Shown here piece after piece: positions 10,130 to 21,402 of a DNA stretch of 64,000 bases. The position numbers and the translations under genes are program-made. Each line of letters starts with the position of its first letter. The stretch's first letter is position 1. Below the pieces are notes generated by a model. It worked only from the letters and a program-made list of their open reading frames with translations. It did not search any database and had not been told where the DNA came from. Source of the DNA: Pomphorhynchus laevis (Eukaryota; Acanthocephala; Palaeacanthocephala; Echinorhynchida; Pomphorhynchidae); contig WNNJ02001297.1 of NCBI GenBank assembly GCA_012934845.2, positions 1 to 64,000 of the forward strand, given 5' to 3'.

Positions 10130-11800
10130 TGAAAAGTGAACCCGCTTTATCATCTGGTGCCCCTACGTCTTACGACAACTCGATCTGGTGGCACAAAAAG
10201 TGCTTACAGAGAAGTCAATGACGAGTGTATGCTCGAGGTTAACCACGTACATATAGTTCGAGATGTACACGCCTCCACCATTCGGCAACTAACTTCAGCA
10301 CCTCCACCCAGATTATATCGATCACTCAACTTATCGAATGCTACTATTATTGTTTCCCAACTGCCTTTCGATGATAGCAATGCTTCACATCTCTCTGATA
10401 AATTATCTAAATATACCCTCTTTCTTATCTCATCTAACGTTGATGTTATCGATAAATGATCTAAGTCTTAACCAAACTATTCCACTTCTATCTAATTCAT
10501 TCACAGCAAGTATTACATTCTCTTATGTCTTTACGTAATTCTACTTCTCCACTCGACCCCATCACAACTTATGTATTTTAATATAGATTTACCATGATAT
10601 CTTTGTTTTACTCTTTGCTTTTTTAGCAATTGTATAATTTTTCGCCATATTCCTTCTCTTTCAACCATGTAAGCAAACGGCTGCTGCCAAATCATGCTTA
10701 GATATTTGTATTCTTCCTATAGATCCATATTACACCTTCGGACAACATCTTAATTATTTAAGCGCATCATACTTTCACAAATCATCCACTATCTGCTCCC
10801 TAATGATCTTTCTCCTTCTCTCAGTATGAATGCTTATCGCCCATAAACACTTTAAATTGACAGGACGCATTAAACGACGTTAATGACATATCTAGTTTCA
10901 GTGATAATCGTCAGATTTGCGTCGTGATTGCTCTCGATTTATAGTCTACCTTTGATGTTGCCACTCATGATATTATTTTGTCTTGTTTTCGCAATTGCTA
11001 CGTATTTTCTTCCACATTATTTATTGTTTTCGGTCTTACTTGTATTTTCACTCCTTTAAGTTTAATGCGGACCCAATTCTAATCATTATCATCAACTCAC
11101 TATGGGTGAGCCTCAAGTATCTGTTTTTAGTTCTATTTTATTTGACCTACTCATTTGCGACTTTTATTTTATTGTATCTTCATTCGATTTTAAAGTCATT
11201 CAGTCTGCCAAAGGTATTGCAATTTATGATCACACTCCGCTATTCGGTGTCTCCGCGTTTGCTGCATCTGCCTGCATTCTCTCCATTTATTATTATCTCT
11301 ATTCAATTCGCATGATATTGAATAAGGATAAATCGATTGTTATTTTGGTGACCCCCCCGTTGTTTCATTAATATAAACTTCTCAATATTTACTGTCAACA
11401 TTATCTTGCCATGAGTATTTACCATGACCATACTTGGCTTTTATTTTGTTAAGCATTTCTCTTATCTCCCTTTTATTAAGTGCATCCCGTTCGTGTTTCC
11501 TAATATTTTGTGACATTCAGTCTATACGAAAACATATTGGCATTTCCTCAATTCTCAGTTTATTTTTCGCACTATTTATGTATGATCTAATTTTTTACCC
11601 GCCTTCTAATAAATTTGCCCACGACGTATCTAACTTCATTACAACAAAATTAATTACGCTACCCTTGTCATTTTTCGTCATAAGAAATTCAATTACCTCT
11701 CTTCCACCCTCCACTCCACACAACAAATTGGATCAACATTTTTGATCGCATTTCTCACCAGCTACTTTGTATCACGTGAAAATCAACTTAAACAATTACC
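10130..11800 (+). mobile_element. CR1/jockey-like LINE, old copy A
   Basis: Heavily decayed relative of the LINE at 54.6-58.0 kb. The best match is 11,102-11,370, where GEPQVSVFSSILFDLL, IAIYDH and MILNKDKSIVIL align with the RT blocks [23 protein letters not shown] and LVLNPDKSKIML of the younger copy. The catalytic DD is no longer readable. Frames are broken throughout. The sequence is C/T-rich on this strand, like the younger copy. Confidence 0.6.
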
Positions 11801-12080
11801 CCTATTCGTTTTAGATAAATATTCTCGTTTTATTTTCATTGAAATGTTACTTTAAAGTCATAGTTTCCTATTGTTATATATCTCTTCACCGGACATCTTT
11901 TTACCTGCGTTTTTATCAATTTTCGATCCCCCTATATATTGTCATAGTATCATTTTCTGTAATCATATTCTGATATCAACAATCATATTGTTGATAACAG
12001 AATATGATAACAGAACAAATTACCCAGTACACCTTTTTATCACCGTCATTATGTACCTTCAAACAGAACCTATCATTTTG
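11800..12080. other. Unassigned, with a small inverted repeat
   Basis: A short inverted repeat at about 11,966-12,011 (CATATTCTG ... CAGAATATG) with an internal CAACAAT/ATTGTTG. Nothing else is recognised. Confidence 0.4.
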
Positions 12081-12129
12081 CCTCAATGTATCTTTTTTAC
12101 AATATACTGCATCCATTTCTCGTGCTTTC

Positions 12130-12310
12130 TTAACAATTTTTGTTCATTATGGAGGACCACCATGTGTATCGTCAATATAGTGCATGCTGAGGGACGAAAC
12201 AACGATGATACAGAGACGTCCACTGATGAGTCCCACCCTGTTGAGTTGTCTGGACAGCATGCTTTCTGTCGTAATGCGACCTGATAGCTGAAGCTATTAT
12301 GTAGCCAGCT
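12130..12310. repeat. Compact GC-richer repeat with hammerhead-like pieces
   Basis: A less AT-rich block. An outer stem GCATGCTG (12,182-12,189) pairs with CAGCATGC (12,255-12,262). Inside it GGGAC-GAAAC (12,191-12,200) precedes CTGATGA-GTCCC (12,223-12,234), and GGGAC pairs with GTCCC. These are hammerhead core boxes in permuted order. The 23 nt between them look too short for two closed stems, so a working ribozyme in this form is doubtful. Confidence 0.4.
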
Positions 12311-12901
12311 AAAATACAAGTTAGTCGAAGAGGTCCGGAAATATCTCAACAAAATGAAATTTTTGTTCATTAATTTTTTTATTATATTTTTGTTGTAGAT
12401 TATATTGGGTCATAATTGCAGCATAAAATAAATATCTCTCTAATGTAATATATAAATTTATATATTAATATATTATGCAAAAATATGAAATATAATATTT
12501 ACATATTATATATTAGACATGTTTTTTGTACAATAAATTCGTATATTACGCATAACCCGGTTCACAATTAACAATGAGTGGTTTCGTTTTGTGCTGTCTA
12601 TTAAAATAATACATTTAGAAAAATTAACAAATATGTTATCTTGGTATATGTATGACCAAAATATCGTATGAAATTTCATACGACCAAAATGTATGAAATG
12701 GGTAGTCATTATATCGACATTAATTTGAAAATATCATCTAGTCAAGTTATTGCTATTGATAATATTTTTTGATATGTTCTTGTAGAAAAACACCATAGTT
12801 TATATTCTTATAATTCACTGGACTAATACCCATAAAACACAATGTGATAATTTGCTTTAGTTTAATATTAATTATATTACAGCTCATTTCCAAATTCATA
12901 C

Positions 12902-13000
12902 GTACAATATCGAGCAGGCACAATCAAATCGTAATAATCTTATGGCTTCCTTATTCTGTTTTCTTATTGACTGGATCGAGAAAAAAGTTAACAACCTAAT
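12902..13000 (+). repeat. Direct repeat, copy 1
   Basis: About 100 bp (cgagcaggcacaatcaaat to aacaacctaat) that recurs diverged at 14,025-14,125. Both share TTATGGCTTCCTTATT and a 'cgagaaa..aaagttnacaac' end. Between the copies lie a MITE and a 22-bp tandem array. Confidence 0.8.
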
Positions 13001-13306
13001 CTCTGTAAATCAAAGCGACGATATTGAAAGGTTCATGCATTTTGTTATGCTAAAAACGTGATTTTCTAAAAAATGCTTTAAACAATGCTTGCTAATTTAT
13101 GAATGCTTTTAGAGGTTTAAATGTAAGGCATTTAACGTTCATATAAACTCGTATTAGTTGGCACAATTAAATTCTAAATAGCAGTGTTTAGAGTTTCCAA
13201 TGTAATTAATTTTAATGTTATTATGTAATGTCCAATTAAATTGAATTGTTTAATTGTTTAATTGTAATTGAACATTTAATTGTCCAATTAAATGTCTTAA
13301 ATTTTT

Positions 13307-13551
13307 CAGGGCGTTTAAACATTGAGAGGAATAATGAAATAAGAAATTATTGTTTACAAAATTTTGACTATCGCAATAGTCCTTTCCAAGTGTGATGTCT
13401 TTTCAAGTCGTCCTTTCAATAGTCATTTTCAAGTTTAATTCCTTTTCAAGTATTAAAACTTAACACTTGAAAAGGACCCTATTGCAATAGTCGAAAATGT
13501 GTGAACAATAATTTCATATTTTATTATTCCTCTCGATGTTTAAACGCCTTG
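13307..13551. repeat. MITE-like element with long terminal inverted repeats
   Basis: About 240 bp with terminal inverted repeats of about 70 bp. The left end is CAGGGCGTTTAAACATTGAG and the right end, read inversely, is CAAGGCGTTTAAACATCGAG. Further in, AATTATTGTT, ACTAT-GCAATAG and CAAGTG also pair. Ends beginning CAGGG resemble hAT-type termini. No clear 8-bp target duplication is visible. A lone matching end (ATGTTTAAACGCCCTG) sits at 34,848-34,863. Confidence 0.75.
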
Positions 13552-13713
13552 TACAATAATAATGTATTATTGCAAATTCTTATGTCAGTAATGAGTATAT
13601 TACTAATCCTCTAGAGGATTTGTAAGCATAATAAATGATTATATAGATACATTATTTTTCTAAACGGTAAAGTCATTTAGTTGTGAATTTATTACGGAAC
13701 AAACAATGATCCA

Positions 13714-13868
13714 TTATTAGTCACAAAGGGAATACATTATAGTCACAAAGGGAAGATGTTATAGTCACAAAGGGAAGATGTTATAGTCACAAAGGGAAGA
13801 TGTTATAGTCACAAAGGGAAGATGTTATAGTCACAAAGGGAAGATGTTACAGTCACAAAGAAAAGACA
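13714..13868 (+). repeat. 22-bp tandem repeat
   Basis: Seven head-to-tail copies of TAGTCACAAAGGGAAGATGT plus two bases. The first and last units are diverged. There is no spacer variation of the CRISPR kind. Confidence 0.95.
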
Positions 13869-14024
13869 TTTATTTATGAATTATCAACACATAAAATGAC
13901 CAATAAACACCTAGGGAAAATGTTGCTACGGTTCATTTTTGACTTCCTATAACTGTTGGTTCAAGTGCAAGCATAAACGTTTGTATTCACATGATTCTTA
14001 AAATTATTAAGAAAAGTGTTTTAA

Positions 14025-14125
14025 GTACGATATCGAGCAGACTTAATCTAATTGTAATAATTTTATGGCTTCCTTATTTTGCTTTATAATTAACTGGTGC
14101 GAGAAAGAAAGTTGACAACATAATT
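14025..14125 (+). repeat. Direct repeat, copy 2
   Basis: Second, diverged copy of the about 100-bp unit at 12,902-13,000, in the same orientation. Confidence 0.8.
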
Positions 14126-14144
14126 TTGATATTGAAATTTTGCT

Positions 14145-14965
14145 TGTTAACATAAAAATTATTTTTTTTCCTTAGATTGAATAATATTCAAATGTAAACC
14201 CATCAGTATTTAATATGTTTTGTGAATGTTCATGATTTGTACTTCTTACACAATCCACATTACATATAATGTCAAAGACATTTGTCAATAATAATCTAAC
14301 AACAAGAAATATTTATGAATATATAATTTACTAATTTATAATTTACTGTTCATTTATAATGCATAGATGCTATATTAATTGTCGTAAGTATATTAAATAT
14401 ACTAATTAACGCATATGCTTTCCAATTAGATATTAATTAATTCGTCACTATTTTACCGAGTTTCGCATCTTTTTCTTTAACCCAAAAACGACAAAATCTT
14501 ATAAACCCTTATTAGTGAATTGAAAAGTGTATTTTTAAAACAACACACATCAGCTGTGTGAAGTATATTTTATCTTCAAATTTTTATACAGCAATTTTTC
14601 GACAATCAATCCAAAACAATTTTAGACCAATATATTTTAATCTACGACTATATTTTCGAGTTTTATGGTCTTCACAAACATTATTTTTTAAATAAAAATA
14701 AGCTATTATTTTTGACTGAATTTTGAAGAGCATAAGCACATTCATTCAATGCTCAAAGATCCTTTCGATCAAGTAAATTTAATTTTTCTTAGTATACTGT
14801 AATGTAAATTGTCTCGCATTTTATTTGATATTCTTTAAATATGGCAATTATCCGTTTTATTAATTATCTAATATTCTAATAACATAAATTATACTAAATA
14901 CTTATGATTTACATTTGAATATTATTATTTCATCTAAGATAAAATGACTAATTTTTATGTTAACA
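14145..14965. repeat. Element with subterminal inverted repeats
   Basis: The left arm GTTAACATAAAAATTA ... CTTAGAT ... ATATTCAAATGTAAA (14,146-14,205) is matched inversely at 14,910-14,964. Weaker pairing extends inward (CAGTATTTAATAT type). The inside is AT-rich with no coding frame. It could be a non-autonomous DNA element. AT richness lowers certainty. Confidence 0.5.
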
Positions 14966-15004
14966 AAAAAATTTAGAATAATTATCATCATTATTTGATG
15001 TATT

Positions 15005-15480
15005 GTTTTCATAGACAGATCAAATCAGCTAATTGAGTCTACGTATTTAATATAATTATAAAATAAACAAAACATAATAATGCTAAATCAAAATTTAATA
15101 ATTAAATAATAAAATAGATAATTGTTTTGAGATTTTTTATAATTTAAATCAAGTTAAAATAAAAAATTGAAATTTAAAATAATCGTCATTATTATGAATT
15201 GACTAATAAATAACAGACCTCGTATCACAATAAGGATTAGAAGTTATCAGGAAGAACTGCTATGCTATCAGGTTTCGGTCCCTAACTCCTCTACCCAACA
15301 TAGCAGTAGGGACAAATACGTGTTAAGGACGTATTTCTTCTGATCAAATTTGATTATATAGTATCTTATTCTAATACAAAGTATATTATTTACTATCCAT
15401 AATAAATATTATGAATATTATTTTATAATATCCATATTATTATATATTATTTTATATTTATAAAAATATATACATATTTT
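15005..15480 (-). mobile_element. Penelope-like family 3' tail, minus strand
   Basis: Starts with the family terminus (reverse complement of ACTCAATTAGCTGATTTGAT) at about 15,009 and runs through the tail to the end of the RT-derived part near 15,400. It contains one of the two best copies of the tail pseudoknot. It ends 11 bp before the acceptor of the next host exon. Confidence 0.8.
15235..15350 (-). ncRNA. Structured RNA tail with compensated pseudoknot
   Basis: On the minus strand P1 is GTCCCT (15,313-15,308) with AGGGAC (15,283-15,278). P2 is CTGCTATG (15,306-15,299) with CATAGCA (15,264-15,258). The 5' hairpin is AAATACGT with ACGTATTT. P1 differs from GGCCCC/GGGGCC of the 17.8 kb copy at two pairs, both compensated. 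Strand order P1-P2-P1'-P2' makes a pseudoknot. Confidence 0.7.
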
Positions 15481-15490
15481 TATATTTAAG

Positions 15491-15716
15491 ATCGAACTCG
15501 CTGACGATTATAGATTTACCCGGTCCTAAAATCGATGACAGTGATAGTTTACACGCTTTGCTTTTAAATACTTTAATCGAATCAGTATTTTTGAGAAGTC
15601 ACTTAAAGCTGTTTGGTAGAGCTAGAAAGGAAGCAACACATACCATTGACGAACTGATTTTCAAGAAAGATAAACTTATTACAAAGTTAAAAGATGTTGA
15701 CAGCCTTGTACTAGCA
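15491..15716 (+). CDS. CHS: Myosin motor exon, switch II region
   Basis: Open between an acceptor (TATATTTAAG) and a consensus donor (GTAAGT). It begins (x)SNSLTIIDLPGPKIDDSDSL. The hydrophobic strand followed by D-L-P-G fits myosin switch II (D-x-x-G-F/E). Downstream 'LLLNTLIESVFLRSHLKLF' fits the relay region, where myosins have N-x-x-L-x-x-x-F. The usual Phe/Glu after the Gly is replaced by Pro-Lys, so ATP hydrolysis may be lost, as in divergent motors of this gene family (inference). It is in the same orientation as the chitin synthase exons. Confidence 0.6.
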
Positions 15717-15773
15717 GTAAGTATCATTGATTTGAAATTTCAACAAACATAAAGACATAATACAATACTAAAG

Positions 15774-15882
15774 AATTCGATTTTGTGATTTATTTAAAGA
15801 TAATGACATTATAAGCACAATAAAGGATCATCCAAGCTTACACTTCAAATTAATAACAAACAGTTCAATAATACATATGAAA
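15774..15882 (+). CDS. CHS: Probable myosin motor exon
   Basis: Reads (x)IRFCDLFKDNDIISTIKDH then PSLHFKLITNSSIIHMK and ends at a GTAAGA donor in phase 0, the phase in which the next recognised exon (23,191) begins. The 'L-x-x-I/L-x-x-H-x-x-L-x-F' spacing fits the motor segment between the relay loop and the F-x-I-x-H strand. The acceptor was chosen because other frames hit stops. It does not match the phase left by the 15,716 donor, so a small exon or another splice site is missing. Confidence 0.5.
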
Positions 15883-16520
15883 GTAAGAGATAAGAACACC
15901 ATTTCAGGGTCTATAAGATGGATCTAATTAAATAAATTAATCAATTTTCAACTTATGAACTTAGCATTTTTTCACGAATGATGCATCTATTATTTCGGTT
16001 TCCTAAAATTGGAACTCACTTATCTTGCATTTTATAGTCATGATATCTTCCCTCCAAACAACACAAGACAGTTATATTCCCACACTGTCTTATCTTTAGA
16101 GCAGATTATCAGTTATGGCTGACTACTTCTTTGTCACTCAAACGTAGACAAATAAATCTCTTGAATTCTTTCGCGTTGTGCATAAAAATGCTCTCTAAAT
16201 CTGTACTGCTACATTTAGTAACTAGCCTTGACTGTAGAATCATATTATATTAATTAAACTTGATTTGTAATAAATAAGTAATAATTTACGACTTAAATAA
16301 AAATGGTTAAAACAATTTTGTAAATCGACGAATATCATACCCGATATGGCTGATTTCTATTGACGGTCATATTTTTGACTCGTATATAACAAAGTTTTCT
16401 AATTTTTATGCGCAATCTCAGAAAATTCCAAAGATGAATTATACATAGAAAACATTACATTCAGTTATCATGTTAAATAAAGTTATCGTGGAATATTTCT
16501 TAACTAATGTTAGGTTCATC
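15883..16520. other. Intron, no feature called
   Basis: Intronic sequence. A stretch at 16,048-16,095 after a good acceptor reads MISSLQTTQDSYIPTLSYL, faintly like the motor's L-x-x-L-x-x-T block, but it lacks a donor. Not called. Confidence 0.4.
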
Positions 16521-16524
16521 GTTA

Positions 16525-17060
16525 AACCATAAACGTGTTCTGATTAATATCATGAAGATCGCCTAGCATAAGTTGTTCACCACTTATATTTGTCTTTACG
16601 AACAATTTCATCATCAAACCGATTTTCTAATTTAGCATATTCAATATTTGTTCAAGAGTCATCATAACTAAGCTATTTGGGAATTAAGGTTCCATCATGG
16701 TCAAATCTTTTGCATGTTTAGTCATTGTTCTATAATGGATAAAAAGGGTGTAAAGGTTGAATCAGATAATAAAACTATATCTATATTATATTGGAATTAA
16801 AAATTACATTAAAATACAATAAAACCTATGTTCATATGTAGTACGTTTAAATGTACATTAAAACCACTTTCTGTTTATATGAATAAAATACTTAAAGTAA
16901 TTAAAGCACACTTTAAAAAATATTGCAAGGTAATCGAATTAATACTGGTATGAAACACTATTTCAGTATTAATTCTACAAAAGAATTTTTAGAACAGACA
17001 AAAGGAATAAATTTTCAAAATATAAATACGTACGATTTTAATACGCTTTATACAAATCAA
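16525..17060 (+). mobile_element. Penelope-like RT fragment (abundant family)
   Basis: Nearly the same segment as 1240-1760 in the first copy. It runs from AACCATAAACGTGTTCTGATT through the PKLHKNP and KPLSVYMNKI blocks to NINTYDFNTLYTNQ. It stops abruptly where a minus-strand tail of the same family begins, giving a head-to-head junction. It is broken. Confidence 0.8.
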
Positions 17061-17465
17061 ACCAGCTAACTGTGTGTACGTATTTAGTATAATTATAAAA
17101 TTAAAAATTTTAAAAAATTTAAAAATAATAATGCTAAATCAAAATTTAATAATTAAATAATTATAAATAATAAATAATTTTTATAAGATTTTATATAATT
17201 TATATAAAGTTAAAATATAAAATTAAAATTTCAAATTAAAGCCAATTTTTATGAATTGACATATAAATAACAGACTATGTATCAGAATAAAGATTAGAAG
17301 TCATCAGGAGGAATTGCTATGCTATCATATTTCGGCTCCTATTCTTCGATCCAGCATAGCAGCGGAGCCAGACACGTGCTAATGACATATTTCCTCTAAT
17401 AAAATTAGATTATTTAGTATTAAATTCTAATACAAAGTATATTATTTATTATCCATCCTTAAAAA
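17058..17465 (-). mobile_element. Penelope-like family 3' tail, minus strand
   Basis: Begins with the terminus (AAACCAGCTAACTGTGTG) and carries the whole tail, with the pseudoknot at 17,313-17,369. Confidence 0.8.
17285..17400 (-). ncRNA. Structured RNA tail with compensated pseudoknot
   Basis: Minus strand. P1 is GGCTCC (from 17,364-17,369) with GGAGCC (from 17,334-17,339), perfectly paired and changed at one pair compared with GGCCCC/GGGGCC. P2 is TGCTATG with CATAGCA, also perfect. Confidence 0.7.
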
Positions 17466-17689
17466 TTCCCCTAATGATTTTATTTTTTTTATATTATTGA
17501 GTTGATTGAAAAGTTATTATTGACCTGTGGACTTGGTTTTATCGATAATATAACCTCTGTCAGAAATACTGAAACTATATATTGTTAGCACGACATTATT
17601 TTTCACTAATTTTCAAGCAAGTTTAATGGATTTTTTCAAAATAAAAAACAACAAAATACTATTAAAAATTTATTTAAACTATTAAGAGA

Positions 17690-17870
17690 AACAATTTAAT
17701 GGATAATAAACAATATGCTTTGTAAATAATCAAATTAAATAATCAAATAACTAAATAATCAAATTTCATCAAAGGAAATACGTCATTAGCATTTATTTGG
17801 CCCCGTTGCTATGTTGGATAGAGGAATAGGGGCCGGAAATTTGATAACACAGTTTTTATTACATATATAT
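17690..17870 (+). mobile_element. Penelope-like family tail fragment
   Basis: Plus-strand tail containing a perfect P1: GGCCCC (17,799-17,804) with GGGGCC (17,829-17,834). P2 is degraded (GCTATG with CACAGT). It ends soon after the pseudoknot. Confidence 0.75.
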
Positions 17871-18089
17871 GTATATCTCTTTCCGAATATAGAATTTATT
17901 AATTTTATATTTAACAAAAAGTTGTAATTGTTCAATATAATTAAAAACTAAAAATTTAATACCTTAAACACACGATTGGAAACATACCAAATTACACTTA
18001 TTACACAAATTAATTATAAACTCAACACAGCCTATTTACATATCGAAAAATCATTCCGGGATAAAAGGGCGCTGGCCGACGAACAGTTT

Positions 18090-20365
18090 TGCCACGAGGC
18101 ATCCCCTATTTAATACAAAAATGTTGCTCTGCAACGGCGTGGTTGCCAAATGCAGGATAGCATGTCGATGAGCGAGAGCGAATAAACCATGCTTCAATTG
18201 CTCAGCTCCAAACTGCCTTCGCAAAACTCAATGTGATTAGACATCCGACAATCACGGCAACAGCGAGTTTCAAATTGTAACGGAGCTTCAATCCCTGAAC
18301 GTACAGGCATCACACAATCCATGATAGAGAAAAAATTTGGAAAAATGTTCATTTGGCAATATGAAGACGAAATAATCCAATAGCGCCTAAATATTTTCAA
18401 ATTACCGATGTGTGGTGCGAGCAAGGAATTTCTTGGTCTTAATACTATTTTGAAGAGGGGGAAACTTAATGAGTTACTGACAGAAACCCGATTTTTACAA
18501 AAGTGTTTGGGAAAGTGATTTAACAAATATAGAAATAAGCCCACATCAAATATAATAAACGTGGTCAACCTTATTAAATCTGGGAAAATCAACAAAGTAT
18601 CGCGATTACTAAAACAACGGTCTGGTAGTGGAATATTTCCATTGGGAACGAAAATTGATGGTATTACCGTGCTAAAAAAGCCATAGGAGTTTAATCCTGT
18701 TAGCAAGTCGGCTTCTATCAACCTATTGCTTAGGGATAGGTTGCACGGATGCTTGGGCATCATGCCTCATGATATTTTGATTTGACGACAGGAAAACTTA
18801 TAATAGCAGCGAAACGAACACATGGATCTGCGGGTACGTCGGTTGGATACTCTGATGGATGGAGACATTTTCTTACATCATTTAGTGATAGCTCTTATCT
18901 TCTACCCGACAAGCCAATTTTTTCGCAAATAAGATATCGACTGAATATATTGAGTCATCTCTCCCGCATGCTAATTCAGTAAGCCGTTTGATTCCATTAA
19001 ACAAGATGCCTGGTGTCAGACCAATTGGAATCGGTGAGGTTGTGAGTAGAATAGTTGGTCGAGATTTGATTTTACGCATTAAAGATGATCTGACATCAGT
19101 GTGTGGGAGTTTGCAAATTTGCTGGGGACAACGATGCGATACTAAGCTCGCTGTCCATTCAGTCCGAACAGCGTTTGAAAATTCAGCCTACAATTGTGTG
19201 CTATTATTAGATTTAATTATAATTATTAGATGCAAGAAAGATATCTAATTGTTTTAACAGAAAATGGCTCTAACAAACATGAAATATATATGTCCAGCAT
19301 TATCGACGATATTAATAACACGTTTGGACAACCATAAACTCTCACTGTCGATAACATTTCGCTAATGTCTGCCGAAGGATTCACACAAGGAGATCCGATA
19401 TCAATGGCTACTTACGCTGCTATATCAATGCCCCTTATTGACAGATTGAGCCAAATTGCATCTAAAGCTACCCACCGCTGGTATGCAGAGGATGGAGCAT
19501 GTGTCGGAAAATTTATGACCTCTTAAAAGTTTGTGAATGTGTCAAGCAGTTGGCCCAGTATTATGTATACTTCGTAAATCCTACAAAATACACTCTTCTC
19601 ACACACGATGTAGATCTGGGGATTAGTCTAAAGCGATTTGCAGACGATGTCGTACCTATATATAAAGATGGCGCCAAATACCTATAAAGCTTTGTTGGGA
19701 TCGGCGAATACGTGAAGTCACGAGTTAAAAAAACGGTCGACGATTGAAGTAGTTACTTGATCAGCTTCATTAGATGTAATCAATCAATGCATTCTCGCCT
19801 ACATTAAAAAGGGCCTTTCAACATCAACAGACCTATATATTCAGAACTTGAAAAAACCACACGCGGTTGGTTTGAAAGCCTTCGTTCGCGGCTGTTCTAG
19901 CACTTATTACTTCATATGATATGTACTGGAGCGATTGGAGAGAAAGATAGAGTACTGATTACATTTCCGTTTAAATGTGATGGACTCGGAATTTATAATC
20001 TAACCGAACGAGGAAATGTAGATTATGTGAGCTCGACAAGGATTTTTGAGCTTAATGAGAATGGTTGTCAACAATCTGTTCTGAATTATCGACGAGATTT
20101 TCTGAGCCACATTCGATATTTCAATTTTAGCAGATCGGCTCATATTTCATCAGATCTCATACAATCCTCGGAGAGGGATCTTGCTTCGATTCTTAAAAAC
20201 ATCAGTACAAATGGAGCATTTGCATCGCTGAGTCCAACCTATGATCCAGGGGGTATATTCTTAACTTTGAGGGAATTCCAAGACGCTGTTGCAGTTCGAT
20301 ATGACTTGTAATCCAATTCAATGACAAATGAGTGCCTTTGCGGTGCCGAATTTGATATCAATCAT
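18090..20365 (+). mobile_element. CXC LINE, decayed copy
   Basis: The N-terminal finger is still visible near 18,126-18,225 (LCNGVVAKC ... PCFNCSAPNC). KRGKLNELL and NLIKSGKINKV match the spacer region. The RT blocks are MPGVRPIGIGEV (about 19,006), AEGFTQGDPISMATYA (about 19,372) and WYAEDGACVGK (about 19,480), in which the second catalytic Asp column reads E-D rather than D-D. SLSP near 20,230 and CLCGAEF at 20,334 lead toward the C-terminal region, but the endonuclease is missing. A CR1-like LINE follows directly. Many stops and frameshifts. Confidence 0.75.
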
Positions 20366-20367
20366 GT

Positions 20368-21400
20368 CCTTTCAGAACTTATCATCGTTATCTCAGACTA
20401 TCTTCAGCACTTAACTCATCTGTTTATCTTAACCAATTCTTTGTTCTTTGTCATTCGCCTAGGCAACTTCTGCGTTATAAGTCATATAGTTTTTAGCGAA
20501 ACAAACTGGCTTCCGCTGATGACTCTCGAACTAAACGGAGAACTCTGAATTCTCTACTTTATCGTTCCTCTGTCATTTTTACTCTTGATCCTTCTCAATT
20601 CTCTGATTACCTAATTTCAAAAACAATTTCTCAAATCGATTCGATCGTCATCTTTCCACAAACATCTTATATCCTATCTATTCGTTCGTATCCCTGAGCT
20701 CTTTTACCTACTTGCGGTATCTGAAGAAGAGGTATCTTGCCATCGTATTTTGTCAACCTGTAAATCCTTTCCTGCCGATCCCATCCTTACTCGAATTCTC
20801 AAATTGTTTTCCACTGACTTCACACTTTTCCTTACCAGCCTCTTTAACTCGTCGATCCGGAATGGAATATTTCCTGTTCTTTGGAAAGCGGCCATTGTTC
20901 GTCCCCTACTTAAAAAAACCTATCTTGACCCCTCTTTTCCTTCATATCATCGCGTAATATCAATTTCCAACCTTATCTAAAATTCTTGAATACATCATCT
21001 TAGATCAGATCAACAGTTATCTCTGTTCATCGCAGCTCTACCCTTCATGTCAATCTGCTTTCCGCTTTAATCATTCTACCTAACTAGCATGTCATAAAGT
21101 ATTTTCTGATATGCTTTTTGCTCGTGACAATAGACTTTGTAGTGTAATAATATCGCTCGATATTTCATCTGAATTCGACATTATCGATCACAAAATCATT
21201 ATTTCTCGTCTTCGCTATCATTATGGATTCTCTTCGTCGGCATCACTTTGGTTCTCTTCGTATCTCTCCGATCGATCATTTTCCGTCCATTCTAATTAAA
21301 TTTGTTCTCATTTATCTTCTCTCTTGTGTTGTACCTCAAGGTTCAGTACTTTACCCTTTGCCCTATTCTCTTTACGCTTCTTCTTAAAGATTTATCTTTT
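20368..21400 (+). mobile_element. CR1/jockey-like LINE fragment, copy B
   Basis: The same family as the 54.6-58.0 kb element. It shows RTYHRYLRL (about 20,375), SRTKRRTLNSLLYRS (20,530-20,575), ADPILTRILK and NGIFPVLWKAAIVRPLLKK (20,770-20,910), ISLDISSEFDIIDHK (about 21,155) and VVPQGSV (about 21,330). It is 5'-truncated and stops before the YADD block, where a minus-strand LINE abuts. Several frame breaks. Confidence 0.7.
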
Positions 21401-21402
21401 AT

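Noticed and set aside
13714-13868. Regular 22-bp repeats as a CRISPR array
   Set aside because: There are no unique spacers; units are head-to-tail. The host is eukaryotic.
16048-16095. Possible motor exon MISSLQTTQDSYIPTLSYL
   Set aside because: Good acceptor but no donor, and it would compete with the better block at 23,636 for the same motor segment.
18194-18763. Minus-strand ORF of 189 codons
   Set aside because: The plus strand of the same interval carries the spacer region of a CXC LINE (RGKLNELL, NLIKSGKINKV), so the minus frame is a shadow.
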